Source of the DNA: Proteiniphilum sp. UBA5283
Lineage (GTDB): Bacteria > Bacteroidota > Bacteroidia > Bacteroidales > Dysgonomonadaceae
Direction: 5' to 3'
DNA length: 12,423 nt
NCBI GenBank assembly: GCA_002408485.1
Contig: DHSP01000009.1
Span: forward strand, 4,943-17,365
Shown here: piece after piece, positions 6,695-12,423 of the stretch
Layout of the letters: each line of letters opens with the position of its first letter
Numbering within the stretch: the first letter of the stretch is position 1
The notes under the pieces: generated by a model
The model's database searches: none
Told to the model about the DNA's origin: nothing
Seen by the model: the letters and a program-made list of their open reading frames with translations, nothing else
Program-made: the position numbers and the translations under genes

Positions 6695-7138
6695 ATGTCG
6701 GTGAACAAAGTTATTCTAGTCGGAAATGTAGGGAAAGACCCTGAAATGAAGTATTTCGACAATGATGTTGCAAAAGCGAACTTCTCGCTCGCAACCAGTG
6801 AAAGAGGGTACACCACTTCGGGCGGTACACAGGTGCCAGAAAGAACAGAATGGCACAACATTGTTTGTTGGAGAGGATTGGCACAGATCGCCGAGAAATT
6901 TGTCAGAAAGGGAACATTGCTCTACGTGGAAGGAAAAATTCGCTCACGTTCTTATGATGACCAAAACGGTGTTAAGAGATACATTACCGAAGTCGTTGCG
7001 GACAACATCGAGTTGCTGAGTCGTAAGTCAGGAGGCATGGAAGGAGAAAATGGCAGTAACAGACACGATTTTTCAAATGCTGCTGATATACCGGGAGAGC
7101 CTGATGAAATTTCCGATGTGGATGATTTGCCATTTTAA
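6695..7138 (+). CDS. ssb: Single-stranded DNA-binding protein SSB
   Basis: Binds single-stranded DNA as a tetramer during replication, repair and recombination and recruits partner proteins through its C-terminal tip. It has 147 residues. The OB fold covers about 1-110 and begins SVNKVILVGNVGKDPE; RTEWHNIVCW (Trp53 and Trp59) and the VEGKIRSRSYDDQ strand are typical. A short Gly/Asn-rich linker leads to an acidic tail ending DDLPF (143-147), the conserved tip that docks partners including PriA in other bacteria. The start has no Shine-Dalgarno. The -33 element of the next gene overlaps the codons of the DDLPF tip, so the end of ssb carries two signals at once. Confidence 0.96.
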   Translation: MSVNKVILVGNVGKDPEMKYFDNDVAKANFSLATSERGYTTSGGTQVPERTEWHNIVCWRGLAQIAEKFVRKGTLLYVEGKIRSRSYDDQNGVKRYITEVVADNIELLSRKSGGMEGENGSNRHDFSNAADIPGEPDEISDVDDLPF

Positions 7139-7157
7139 ATAAAACATCGTATTTTTG
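7126..7157 (+). promoter_or_regulatory. Promoter of gldE, overlapping the end of ssb
   Basis: TTTG (7126-7129), 20 nt of spacer, then TATTTTTG (7150-7157). Both boxes match the Bacteroidetes consensus; the spacing is one longer than the ssb promoter. The -33 box lies inside the ssb coding sequence. Transcription should begin near 7164, inside the left arm of the inverted repeat at 7159-7209. Confidence 0.7.
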
Positions 7158-7158
7158 C

Positions 7159-7209
7159 GAGAGAATGTTTTACCCTTATAGTGTAGATAAAGCGTTAAAA
7201 CATTCTCTC
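7159..7209 (+). repeat. 14-bp perfect inverted repeat in the gldE leader
   Basis: GAGAGAATGTTTTA (7159-7172) and TAAAACATTCTCTC (7196-7209) are perfect reverse complements separated by 23 nt. The right arm ends 22 nt before the TTG start of gldE. There is no U-run after the stem, so it does not look like the ssb terminator. It may be an operator for a dimeric regulator or a hairpin at the 5' end of the gldE mRNA. The loop (7173-7195) shows no strong structure of its own. Confidence 0.75.
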
Positions 7210-7231
7210 TGTTTCATTAAAAAGTTGCCTC

Positions 7232-8563
7232 TTGGATCCTGACCCATTATCGTATTTATCCGTCAATCTGCCGGCATTTATCCCTGCGGTGTCCGATTAC
7301 TTGTTCACTGCACTGTTGCTCCTGCTCATCCTCATCAACGCAATCATCTCGGGTTCTGAAATTGCATTTTTCACGGTCGATAAAGACTTCACCGAAGAAG
7401 TAAACACTTCAGAGAAGACCGGCAAAATCCGCATTTCCCAACTGCTCAGAAAACCGGAAAAGCTATTAGCCTCTATTGTTATTGCTTACAATTTTCTGAA
7501 TGTAACCATCGTTGTTTTAATCCTTTACCTGCTAAACAGGCTGCCTTGGTTTGCCGGAAATCTGGTGGACACACTGTTACTCGAGATCATTATTCCTATC
7601 GGTATCGTCCTGCTGTTTGTAGATATTCTCCCAAAACGTTACGCCTCCTATGATCCGCTTCGGTTTGCCACCCACAACGCTCCACTGATAAAGATTGTTC
7701 ATGGCATAATGAGCCCTTTCTCATCCTTGCTCGTGCGTAGCACGACCGTTTTCAACCGTTCTATCACACCGCATAAACACGAGATTTCGGTAGACGACCT
7801 TTCCAAGGCACTGGAAATCACGTCCAATGAGATTACAAGGGAGCAGGAAAAAGAGATGCTCGAAGGGATTATTCGCTTTAAAGACAAGACGGTGGACGAC
7901 ATCTTTGTGTCACGGTCCGATATGGTAGCCATTGACTCGCAGACGCCGTTTGCTGAGGTAATCGATTTCATTGTCGATGCTGGTTTTTCGAGAATTCCGG
8001 TGTATGAAGAGAACCCCGACAACATCAAGGGAATATTGTATGTGAAAGACCTGCTTCCACACCTTGGGAAAGCAGGCAATTTTAAATGGCAGACGCTGAT
8101 ACGCCCCGCCTACTTTGTTCCCGGAACGAAACGAATAGACGATCTGTTGGAGGAATTCCGTACCGATAAAAACCACATGGCCATCGTTGTGGATGAATAT
8201 GGGGGAACTTCGGGACTGGTCACGATGGAAGATATTCTCGAAGAAATTGTAGGCGACATCAGCGACGAGTACGACGAAGAGTTGCCTTTCTATACGATGG
8301 CGGCCGATGGCTCTTATCTCTTCGAGGGAAAAACGCCGCTGGAGGAGTTCATCAAAATTACCGGACTGCCTGAAAAAGATTTTGAGCAGATGCAGGATGA
8401 GGTTGACACTCTCGCCGGACTGCTTCTGGAGTTGAAAGGTGATTTTCCAAAAAGGAAAGAGAGTTTCACCTATAAAAAACACACCTTCCAGGCAGAGGAG
8501 ATGAGCAAAAAACGGATTACCAAGGTGCGCTATATTCCTCCAAAAAGCAAGAAAGATGCGTAA
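7232..8563 (+). CDS. gldE: GldE-like membrane protein (CNNM/CorC family, DUF21 + CBS pair)
   Basis: A membrane protein of the CNNM/CorC (HlyC) family, 443 residues, matching GldE of Bacteroidetes. The DUF21 membrane domain (about 18-200) has several hydrophobic segments: LFTALLLLLILINAIISGSE, LLASIVIAYNFLNVTIVVLI and EIIIPIGIVLLFVDILPKRY. Two CBS repeats follow (about 215-275 and 285-345; the second includes MAIVVDEYGGTSGLVTMEDI). A CorC_HlyC domain ends it (about 350-435). Relatives move or sense Mg2+ or other divalent cations; in gliding Flavobacteria GldE works with GldD. No gldD is present beside it here, so a gliding role is unlikely and a cation or envelope role is inferred. The start is taken as TTG at 7232; no ATG lies between the upstream in-frame stop (7196) and the DUF21 domain. 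It has its own promoter and an inverted-repeat leader. Confidence 0.88.
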   Translation: MDPDPLSYLSVNLPAFIPAVSDYLFTALLLLLILINAIISGSEIAFFTVDKDFTEEVNTSEKTGKIRISQLLRKPEKLLASIVIAYNFLNVTIVVLILYLLNRLPWFAGNLVDTLLLEIIIPIGIVLLFVDILPKRYASYDPLRFATHNAPLIKIVHGIMSPFSSLLVRSTTVFNRSITPHKHEISVDDLSKALEITSNEITREQEKEMLEGIIRFKDKTVDDIFVSRSDMVAIDSQTPFAEVIDFIVDAGFSRIPVYEENPDNIKGILYVKDLLPHLGKAGNFKWQTLIRPAYFVPGTKRIDDLLEEFRTDKNHMAIVVDEYGGTSGLVTMEDILEEIVGDISDEYDEELPFYTMAADGSYLFEGKTPLEEFIKITGLPEKDFEQMQDEVDTLAGLLLELKGDFPKRKESFTYKKHTFQAEEMSKKRITKVRYIPPKSKKDA

Positions 8564-8597
8564 AACAAACAACCATCTCCGCTATTAATTTTACTCA

Positions 8598-9239
8598 ATG
8601 CTCATCAGAAAAGAACATACCGAAAATGGCGGACTCCTGGGAATCTGGAAGATGGAGGAAGACAGGGAAGAGTTGCTACAGCTCTTTCCGTTTCATCTGC
8701 GCTCCGAAGCCATCACCTACCTGCACGATATCCGTTCTGAAAGTCGTTCAATTGAATGGCTTTCTACCCGGGTAATGTTGATGGAACTATTGGGGAAAGA
8801 GCAGATCATCCTAAACCGGGAAGACGGAAGTCCTTACCTTGTTGACGGAAAAACAAACATAAGCATCTCTCATACAAAAGACTATGCCACCATCCTTTTA
8901 CACGAGTCGTATGCGGTAGGCATCGACATCGAAACCCGCTCTGAGCGAGTGATCAAAATTTCCGCTAAATTTATTTCCGACGAGGAATATATCGATCCGG
9001 AACAAAAAATCGTGCATCAACTGTTACACTGGTCGGCAAAGGAAAGTTTGTTCAAGCTGATGAACGAGCAGGGGATCGACTTTAGGCAACATCTATACAT
9101 ACACCCTTTTACGCCTGCATCAAAGGGCATAATGAAAGCTACTGAGACCAAAACCAAAGAGAACCGGTCATTCTGTCTGCATTACGAAGTTCATCCCGAC
9201 TATGTACTCACCTGGACTGTCGGAAATTTAAGCAAATGA
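8598..9239 (+). CDS. 4'-phosphopantetheinyl transferase superfamily protein
   Basis: Transfers the phosphopantetheine arm of CoA to a serine on carrier proteins (ACP, or PKS/NRPS carriers), making the active holo form. It has 213 residues, within the Sfp-type range. The signature motifs are visible: ISISHTKDYA (about 88-97), GIDIE with metal ligands Asp110 and Glu112, and WSAKESLFK (145-153) with Glu149 and Lys153. The N-terminal half is the poorly conserved first pseudo-repeat. It starts 34 nt after gldE with no promoter of its own visible, so it is probably cotranscribed. The window shows no PKS or NRPS genes, so the carrier substrate is unknown; fatty-acid ACP is possible. A terminator follows directly. 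Confidence 0.88.
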   Translation: MLIRKEHTENGGLLGIWKMEEDREELLQLFPFHLRSEAITYLHDIRSESRSIEWLSTRVMLMELLGKEQIILNREDGSPYLVDGKTNISISHTKDYATILLHESYAVGIDIETRSERVIKISAKFISDEEYIDPEQKIVHQLLHWSAKESLFKLMNEQGIDFRQHLYIHPFTPASKGIMKATETKTKENRSFCLHYEVHPDYVLTWTVGNLSK

Positions 9240-9242
9240 AAA

Positions 9243-9277
9243 AACGCCTCCGTGAGTATGTATCTCGCGGAAGCGTT
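9243..9277. terminator. Bidirectional terminator between the phosphopantetheinyl transferase gene and tsf
   Basis: AACGC (9243-9247) pairs with GCGTT (9273-9277), then a C/A mismatch, then TCCGTGAG (9249-9256) with CTCGCGGA (9264-9271) including one wobble, around the loop TATGTAT. On the plus strand it runs into TCTTATTATTT; on the minus strand it is followed by a six-U run. The U-run serves tsf better. It closes two convergent units. Confidence 0.87.
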
Positions 9278-9304
9278 CTTATTATTTAGGTAATCAAACG
9301 ATAA

Positions 9305-10126
9305 TTACACGTTCAGCGATACTCGCTTGAAGGAAGTCACCGTAAGATCCTTGTTATTTTCTTTCAAAAACTGTTCAATCGTCTTTTTCGGATCTTTTAC
9401 ATACTCCTGTTGGAGGAGCGCGGATTCCTTATAGAACTTCTGCAAGGCACCTTCGGCAATCCTGTCGAGTAGATTTTCGGGCTTACCGGCTTCACGCGCT
9501 TTTTCGCGGGCAATTTCAAGTTCCTTTTCTTTCACTTCAGCAGGGATGCTTTCCGCTGTAACGGCAATGGGGTTCATTGCTGCCACCTGCATGGCTATGT
9601 CTTTTGCCACCTGCTCTTCCAGGGAAGGTTGATTGAAACCAACAATGGTAGCAAGCTTATTGCCCATATGAATGTAAGATGTCACATAAGGAGCGGTGAT
9701 ATGTTCGTAAAAACCGAGTTCCATCTTTTCTCCTGTAGCGCCAATCTTGTCGGTGATCAACTGTGATACGGTACCGTTGGGCATTTCCACTGCAAGTAGT
9801 TCTTCGCGTGTTTCGGGCTTGTTAGCCATAGCTGCATCCAGAATCTGTTGCGTGAGAGCAATAAACTCTTCGTTCTTTGCTACGAAGTCGGTTTCGCATT
9901 GTAATGCCACCACAGCTGCAAAATCGCCTGCTGTTGCAGCCAGGACACAACCCTCAGACGCTTCACGGTCTTCACGTTTTGCTGCTACTGCCTGTCCTTT
10001 CTTACGGATAATCTCCATTGCCTTGTCGAAATCTCCGTTTGCCTCGTTAAGTGCATTTTTGCAATCCATCATTCCTGCACCGGTCATTTTGCGTAAATGC
10101 TGGATATCTGCCATTGTAACTGCCAT
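9305..10126 (-). CDS. tsf: Elongation factor Ts
   Basis: The guanine-nucleotide exchange factor for EF-Tu, regenerating EF-Tu-GTP during elongation. It has 273 residues. The N-terminal UBA-like domain reads MADIQHLRKMTGAGMMDCKNAL (about 5-26), and the EF-Tu-contacting signature TDFVAKN lies near residue 81. The dimerisation-type subdomains follow. The start at 10126 (MAVTMADIQ) matches Bacteroidetes EF-Ts and lies 31 nt after rpsB. An in-frame ATG at 10168 would add 14 residues, overlap rpsB by 11 nt and lacks family support. rpsB-tsf is the classic bacterial pairing, and here it ends the rplM-rpsI-rpsB-tsf series. The gene ends at a strong terminator. Confidence 0.96.
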   Translation of the reverse strand: MAVTMADIQHLRKMTGAGMMDCKNALNEANGDFDKAMEIIRKKGQAVAAKREDREASEGCVLAATAGDFAAVVALQCETDFVAKNEEFIALTQQILDAAMANKPETREELLAVEMPNGTVSQLITDKIGATGEKMELGFYEHITAPYVTSYIHMGNKLATIVGFNQPSLEEQVAKDIAMQVAAMNPIAVTAESIPAEVKEKELEIAREKAREAGKPENLLDRIAEGALQKFYKESALLQQEYVKDPKKTIEQFLKENNKDLTVTSFKRVSLNV

Positions 10127-10157
10127 AGTATATCTTTTTTCCTGTAGTTTACTAATT

Positions 10158-11015
10158 TTATTCGTCAACCTCTTCGTCCTTCGTGTATTTGCTTACTACG
10201 GCTGCCTTCATGGCTTCCGTATCTTCCTTCTTTACACGCTCTTTCTTGGCCGACTTGGTTTTACGTTCCCTGCGTTGCGGTGCATCTTCGTCCTGCTCTT
10301 CCGCAGCCGCAGCGTCAGCTTTCTCTATTTTCCGCTCGTCAAGGCCTTCTTTGATCGATTCGCTAATGTACCCGAGGATCAGTTCCACAGCTTTGGCTGC
10401 ATCGTCGTTGGCAGGAATCACGAAATCAATGTTGGAAGGATCTGAGTTGGTATCCACGATGCCAAATACAGGAATTCCCAGCTTTTCAGCCTCCCTGACA
10501 GCAATCTGCTCTTTCATCACATCCACAACAAAAATCGCCGACGGAAGGCGGGTAAGATCTTGTATGGATCCCAATGTTTTTTCAAGCTTGGCTCGCTGAC
10601 GGGTGACCTGCAGTTTCTCGCGTTTCGACAAGGTGTCGAACGTACCGTCTTTGATCATCTTGTCGATATTGCTCATTTTCTTCACCGCCTTGCGAATGGT
10701 AGGGAAGTTTGTGAGCATGCCGCCCGGCCAGCGTTCAATCACATAGGGCATGTTGATGCTCTGTGCTTTTTCTTCGACCACAGGTTTTGCCTGCTTCTTG
10801 GTAGCCACGAAAAGAATTTTCTTCCCTGCCTTGGCAATTTGTTTCAGCGCTGCAGCAGCCTCTTCGGTTTTGGCGATTGTTTTGTATAGATCGATGATGT
10901 GAATTCCGTTGCGCTCCATAAAAATATAAGGAGCCATCGCAGGATTCCATTTTCTTTTTAAGTGGCCGAAGTGAGCTCCGGCTTCAAGAAGTTGGTCAAA
11001 TTCTAATTTTGCCAT
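10158..11015 (-). CDS. rpsB: 30S ribosomal protein uS2
   Basis: A small-subunit protein that joins late near the platform and contacts bS1 in bacteria that have it. It has 285 residues. The conserved core (about 1-230) includes LLEAGAHFGHLKRKWNPAM, ERWPGGMLTNFPTI, DVMKEQIAVREAEKLGIPV and GIVDTNSDP. A charged, alanine- and lysine-rich tail of about 55 residues follows (EEQDEDAPQRRERKTK onward), making it longer than E. coli uS2 (about 241). Such tails occur in Bacteroidetes. There is no Shine-Dalgarno before the ATG. It lies 204 nt after rpsI; that gap has no canonical promoter I can see but holds strong inverted repeats. tsf follows after 31 nt. Confidence 0.96.
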   Translation of the reverse strand: MAKLEFDQLLEAGAHFGHLKRKWNPAMAPYIFMERNGIHIIDLYKTIAKTEEAAAALKQIAKAGKKILFVATKKQAKPVVEEKAQSINMPYVIERWPGGMLTNFPTIRKAVKKMSNIDKMIKDGTFDTLSKREKLQVTRQRAKLEKTLGSIQDLTRLPSAIFVVDVMKEQIAVREAEKLGIPVFGIVDTNSDPSNIDFVIPANDDAAKAVELILGYISESIKEGLDERKIEKADAAAAEEQDEDAPQRRERKTKSAKKERVKKEDTEAMKAAVVSKYTKDEEVDE

Positions 11016-11059
11016 GTTTTGTTTGTTGATTAATTCGTTTACATTCTTTTTCTTAACCG

Positions 11060-11121
11060 AATCGTAAGGTAAATCACACCTTGTTTATCTGATTGATTCC
11101 CGGAATAATGTCCTTACGATT
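11060..11121 (-). promoter_or_regulatory. Structured leader before rpsB (candidate uS2 autoregulation site)
   Basis: A perfect 10-bp inverted repeat, AATCGTAAGG (11060-11069) with CCTTACGATT (11112-11121), encloses 42 nt. Inside is a second pair, AATCA/TGATT, and a small ATTCC-G-GGAAT palindrome. The ATG of rpsB lies 44 nt beyond. A nested stem immediately before a ribosomal protein gene is the layout expected of an autogenous leader, and uS2 represses its own mRNA in E. coli. I do not recognise this exact structure, so identity is inference. Confidence 0.5.
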
Positions 11122-11135
11122 TAGATACTAAACGG

Positions 11136-11155
11136 AGCGGCCGGCAGAGGCCGCT
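11136..11155 (-). terminator. GC-rich hairpin after rpsI (partial terminator or processing site)
   Basis: AGCGGCC (11136-11142) pairs perfectly with GGCCGCT (11149-11155) around a 6-nt loop, far more GC-rich than its surroundings. In the minus direction it is followed by CCGTTTAG rather than a real U-run, so it is a weak terminator at best. A small repeat TTTAG-ATA-CTAAA (11120-11132) lies next to it. It may pause polymerase or mark an RNase site separating rpsI from rpsB mRNA. Confidence 0.45.
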
Positions 11156-11219
11156 TTATGTTTATGCGACATCTGTTACAATCGTTGCATACAGGATGCC
11201 GGACGGTTGATCCAATACA

Positions 11220-11606
11220 TTAACGTTTCGAGAATTGGAATCTCTTTCTTGCTTTGGGCTGTCCCGGCTTTTTGCGCTCTACCACACGAGGATCGCGGGT
11301 CATGAAGCCTTCTGCTCTCAGTGCCGGTTTATCTTCGGGGTTGATCTTCACCAATGCACGCGCAATTCCCAGTCTGGCTGCCTCCGATTGCCCTTTGTAT
11401 CCGCCGCCGTCAAGGTTGATGCGGATATCGTACTTATCCGACACGTTAAGCTTGTTTAACGGTTGTTTTACAATGAACTGAAGGATAGAAGAAGGGAAAT
11501 AGCTTTCCAGTTCGCGTTTGTTGATGACGATCTTGCCTGTCCCTTCGGTCACGAATACACGGGCTACAGCTGCTTTACGTCTTCCTATTGCATTTACTGC
11601 TTCCAT
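11220..11606 (-). CDS. rpsI: 30S ribosomal protein uS9
   Basis: A small-subunit head protein whose C-terminal tail reaches the P-site tRNA anticodon loop. Its 128 residues match the family. Visible landmarks are AIGRRKAAVARVFV (about 6-19), the GGGYKGQSEAARLGIARAL core (67-85), TRDPRVVERKKPGQPKARK and the terminal Ser-Lys-Arg. The final Lys-Arg that contacts tRNA is intact. It follows rplM after only 5 nt, the usual uL13-uS9 pair, and has no Shine-Dalgarno. A GC-rich hairpin lies 65 nt downstream. Confidence 0.97.
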   Translation of the reverse strand: MEAVNAIGRRKAAVARVFVTEGTGKIVINKRELESYFPSSILQFIVKQPLNKLNVSDKYDIRINLDGGGYKGQSEAARLGIARALVKINPEDKPALRAEGFMTRDPRVVERKKPGQPKARKRFQFSKR

Positions 11607-11611
11607 CTTTA

Positions 11612-12067
11612 TTATTTTAGCGTATTAATATCAAGTTTTTTGGGTTTCTGTGCCTGGTGCGGATGTTCAGTTCCGGCATAGACAAACATGTTGGTTAGGA
11701 TAGCATCTCCCAGCTTATTCTTAGGCAGCATCCCCTTCACAACCTTTCTAAAAAGCCTGTCCGGTCCTTTTCTCATCAGATCGGCAGGCGTATATTCGCG
11801 TTGACCGCCCGGATAGCCTGAATAACGATAGTAAATGCGATCTGTCCATTTGCTCCCCGAAAGTTTCACCTTGTCGGCATTCAGGATGATCACGTTGTCA
11901 CCGCAATCAACATGCGGGGTAAAGCTCGCTTTGTACTTTCCTCTCAGCAGCTTGGCTACTTTTGAACAGAGACGTCCCAGAGGCTGATCGGTAGCGTCAA
12001 TTTCAACCCATTCTTTTTTAGCCGTTTCTTTATTGACGGAAATGGTTTTATAACTTAGTGTATCCAC
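11612..12067 (-). CDS. rplM: 50S ribosomal protein uL13
   Basis: An early-assembly large-subunit protein. It has 151 residues with the GTG start at 12067, the usual length for the family in Bacteroidetes. The N-terminus VDTLSYKTISVNKE, the core DATDQPLGRLCSKVAKLLRGK and the signature GGQREYTPADLMRKGPDRLFRKVVKGMLPKN-type stretch (about 88-118) are clear. The frame stays open to an ATG at 12187, which would add 40 hydrophobic residues lacking any uL13 character and lies 12 nt after the expected transcription start; I reject it. The GTG start has no Shine-Dalgarno. The gene has a strong promoter and about 130 nt of leader, with rpsI following 5 nt after its stop. Confidence 0.95.
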   Translation of the reverse strand: MDTLSYKTISVNKETAKKEWVEIDATDQPLGRLCSKVAKLLRGKYKASFTPHVDCGDNVIILNADKVKLSGSKWTDRIYYRYSGYPGGQREYTPADLMRKGPDRLFRKVVKGMLPKNKLGDAILTNMFVYAGTEHPHQAQKPKKLDINTLK

Positions 12068-12199
12068 TTTTGTTTGTAGTTTAATTAGTAAATAATTGTA
12101 AAGCAGACTTACTTTGCTTCCTCTTTTTGTCTTGCTAAGGGACATAAAGGCAAATAAAAAGCTATAAATCAAACTTTTAATTGACAAAAACTAATAATC
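12068..12199 (-). promoter_or_regulatory. Long leader of the rplM-rpsI mRNA
   Basis: The stretch between the expected transcription start and the GTG of rplM is about 130 nt. It carries an 8-bp long-range inverted repeat, TTTTTGTC (12183-12190 on the minus strand) with GACAAAAA (12124-12131 on the minus strand), enclosing about 50 nt. A local hairpin AAGCA/TGCTT follows nearer the gene. uL13 controls its own operon in E. coli, so a regulatory leader is plausible. The repeats are A/T-rich and could be chance. Confidence 0.35.
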
Positions 12200-12205
12200 G
12201 GACTG

Positions 12206-12236
12206 CAAAGTTACAATAATTCAGTTTATTAACAAA
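12206..12236 (-). promoter_or_regulatory. Promoter of the rplM-rpsI(-rpsB-tsf) unit
   Basis: On the minus strand TTTG (12236-12233), exactly 19 nt, then TAACTTTG (12213-12206): a full match to TTTG-N19-TAnnTTTG. Transcription should begin near 12199. The gap between rpsI and rpsB has no comparable element, so this promoter may serve all four genes. Confidence 0.82.
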
Positions 12237-12245
12237 GAGTTTAAG

Positions 12246-12301
12246 ACGATTTTCTTTTCGGGGAAATTATTTTTTTACGACATAGATTCATAAAAAATCG
12301 T
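12246..12301. repeat. 8-bp inverted repeat between the divergent rplM and tRNA promoters
   Basis: ACGATTTT (12246-12253) and AAAATCGT (12294-12301) are reverse complements 40 nt apart, placed between the two -33 boxes. The arms are A/T-rich and short, so chance is likely; a shared regulator site is the alternative. Nothing else is visible in this gap. Confidence 0.3.
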
Positions 12302-12310
12302 GGGCAGGTA

Positions 12311-12340
12311 TTGTGATGTTACAAAAATATTGTATCTTTG
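12311..12340 (+). promoter_or_regulatory. Promoter of tRNA-Arg
   Basis: TTG (12311-12313), 19 nt spacer, then TATCTTTG (12333-12340), an exact -7 consensus. Transcription should begin near 12347, about 8 nt before the tRNA, so the 5' leader is very short. Confidence 0.8.
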
Positions 12341-12354
12341 CACCCGTAAAAAGA

Positions 12355-12423
12355 GGCCCCGTAGCTTAACTGAATAGAGCATCTGACTACGGATCAGAAG
12401 GTTACAGGTTTGAATCCTGTCGG
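12355..12423 (+). tRNA. tRNA-Arg (anticodon ACG), 3' end cut by the window
   Basis: The first 69 nt of a tRNA. Acceptor GGCCCCG (1-7) pairs with the visible CGG at 66-68. The D stem is GCTT/GAGC; the anticodon stem TCTGA/TCAGA holds loop CTACGGA with anticodon ACG, read as ICG after deamination by TadA, decoding CGU/CGC/CGA. The T stem ACAGG/CCTGT encloses TTTGAAT. The last four acceptor bases, the discriminator base and any encoded CCA lie outside. Two usually invariant bases differ: position 19 is A instead of G and position 56 is T instead of C, which together still allow a Watson-Crick tertiary pair. Confidence 0.95.

Noticed and set aside
32..7197. The 9-mer AAAGCGTTA occurring in three intergenic places (32-40, 4946-4954, 7189-7197)
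   Set aside because: Each copy is part of a different hairpin in a different setting, with no shared flanks or spacing; most likely coincidence.
10127..10168. Fourteen-residue extension of EF-Ts overlapping rpsB
   Set aside because: The family N-terminus MAVTMADI begins at 10126.
10158..10340. Charged C-terminal tail of uS2 as a fusion or frameshift
   Set aside because: The frame is intact and lysine/glutamate-rich uS2 tails are common in Bacteroidetes.
9747..10445. Long open frame on the plus strand opposite rpsB/tsf, and a similar one opposite gldE (7910-8572)
   Set aside because: Both lie antisense to well-identified genes, have no promoter or family resemblance, and reflect codon bias of the real frames.
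12068..12187. Forty-residue N-terminal extension of uL13 from ATG 12187
   Set aside because: It has no uL13 character, starts about 12 nt after the predicted transcription start, and the GTG at 12067 gives the normal 151-residue protein.
1..12423. Mobile elements, CRISPR array, prophage, toxin-antitoxin or defence genes
   Set aside because: No transposase, integrase, regularly spaced repeats or defence-type domains are visible; every long frame is accounted for by housekeeping genes.

Overview
The window reads as chromosomal housekeeping DNA from a Bacteroidota bacterium, most likely of the order Bacteroidales. Four things point there. Promoters fit the Bacteroidetes pattern TTTG-N19/20-TAnnTTTG: three match at exactly N19 (ssb, rplM, tRNA-Arg) and one at N20 (gldE). 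Almost no gene has a Shine-Dalgarno sequence. The gene order HU / tiny basic ribosomal-type protein / rng, divergent from mutY-ssb-gldE, is a Bacteroidetes pattern. The proteins (GldE, the outer-membrane beta-barrel protein, RNase G, EF-Ts, uL13) resemble Bacteroidales versions. The family or genus (a Dysgonomonas/Proteiniphilum-like relative is possible) cannot be fixed by reading alone.

Layout. 1-3150 (+): the terminator of an off-window gene, then a small outer-membrane beta-barrel protein and priA, 3 nt apart. 3153-3216: a bidirectional terminator plus a second hairpin between the convergent priA and rng. 3218-5358 (-): HU, a 30-residue bS22/mS38-like protein and RNase G, probably one transcription unit with a structured leader before rng. 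5539-9239 (+): mutY, ssb, gldE and a 4'-phosphopantetheinyl transferase, with clear promoters before ssb and gldE. 9243-9277: a bidirectional terminator. 9305-12067 (-): rplM-rpsI-rpsB-tsf, with structured untranslated regions before rplM and before rpsB. 12355-12423 (+): a tRNA-Arg(ACG), cut by the window edge and divergent from rplM.

The genes serve genome maintenance (PriA restart, MutY repair, SSB, HU), RNA processing (RNase G) and translation (uL13, uS9, uS2, EF-Ts, the bS22-like protein, tRNA-Arg). GldE and a phosphopantetheinyl transferase are riders on the mutY-ssb cluster. There is no mobile element, CRISPR array, prophage or toxin-type system in the window. The most interesting signals are small: (i) the 30-aa ribosomal-type gene is the only one here with a strong Shine-Dalgarno sequence, in a phylum whose ribosomes hide the anti-SD; (ii) the tRNA-Arg has a paired change (A19 with U56) at the usual G19:C56 tertiary contact; (iii) unexplained inverted-repeat leaders precede gldE, rng, rpsB and rplM.
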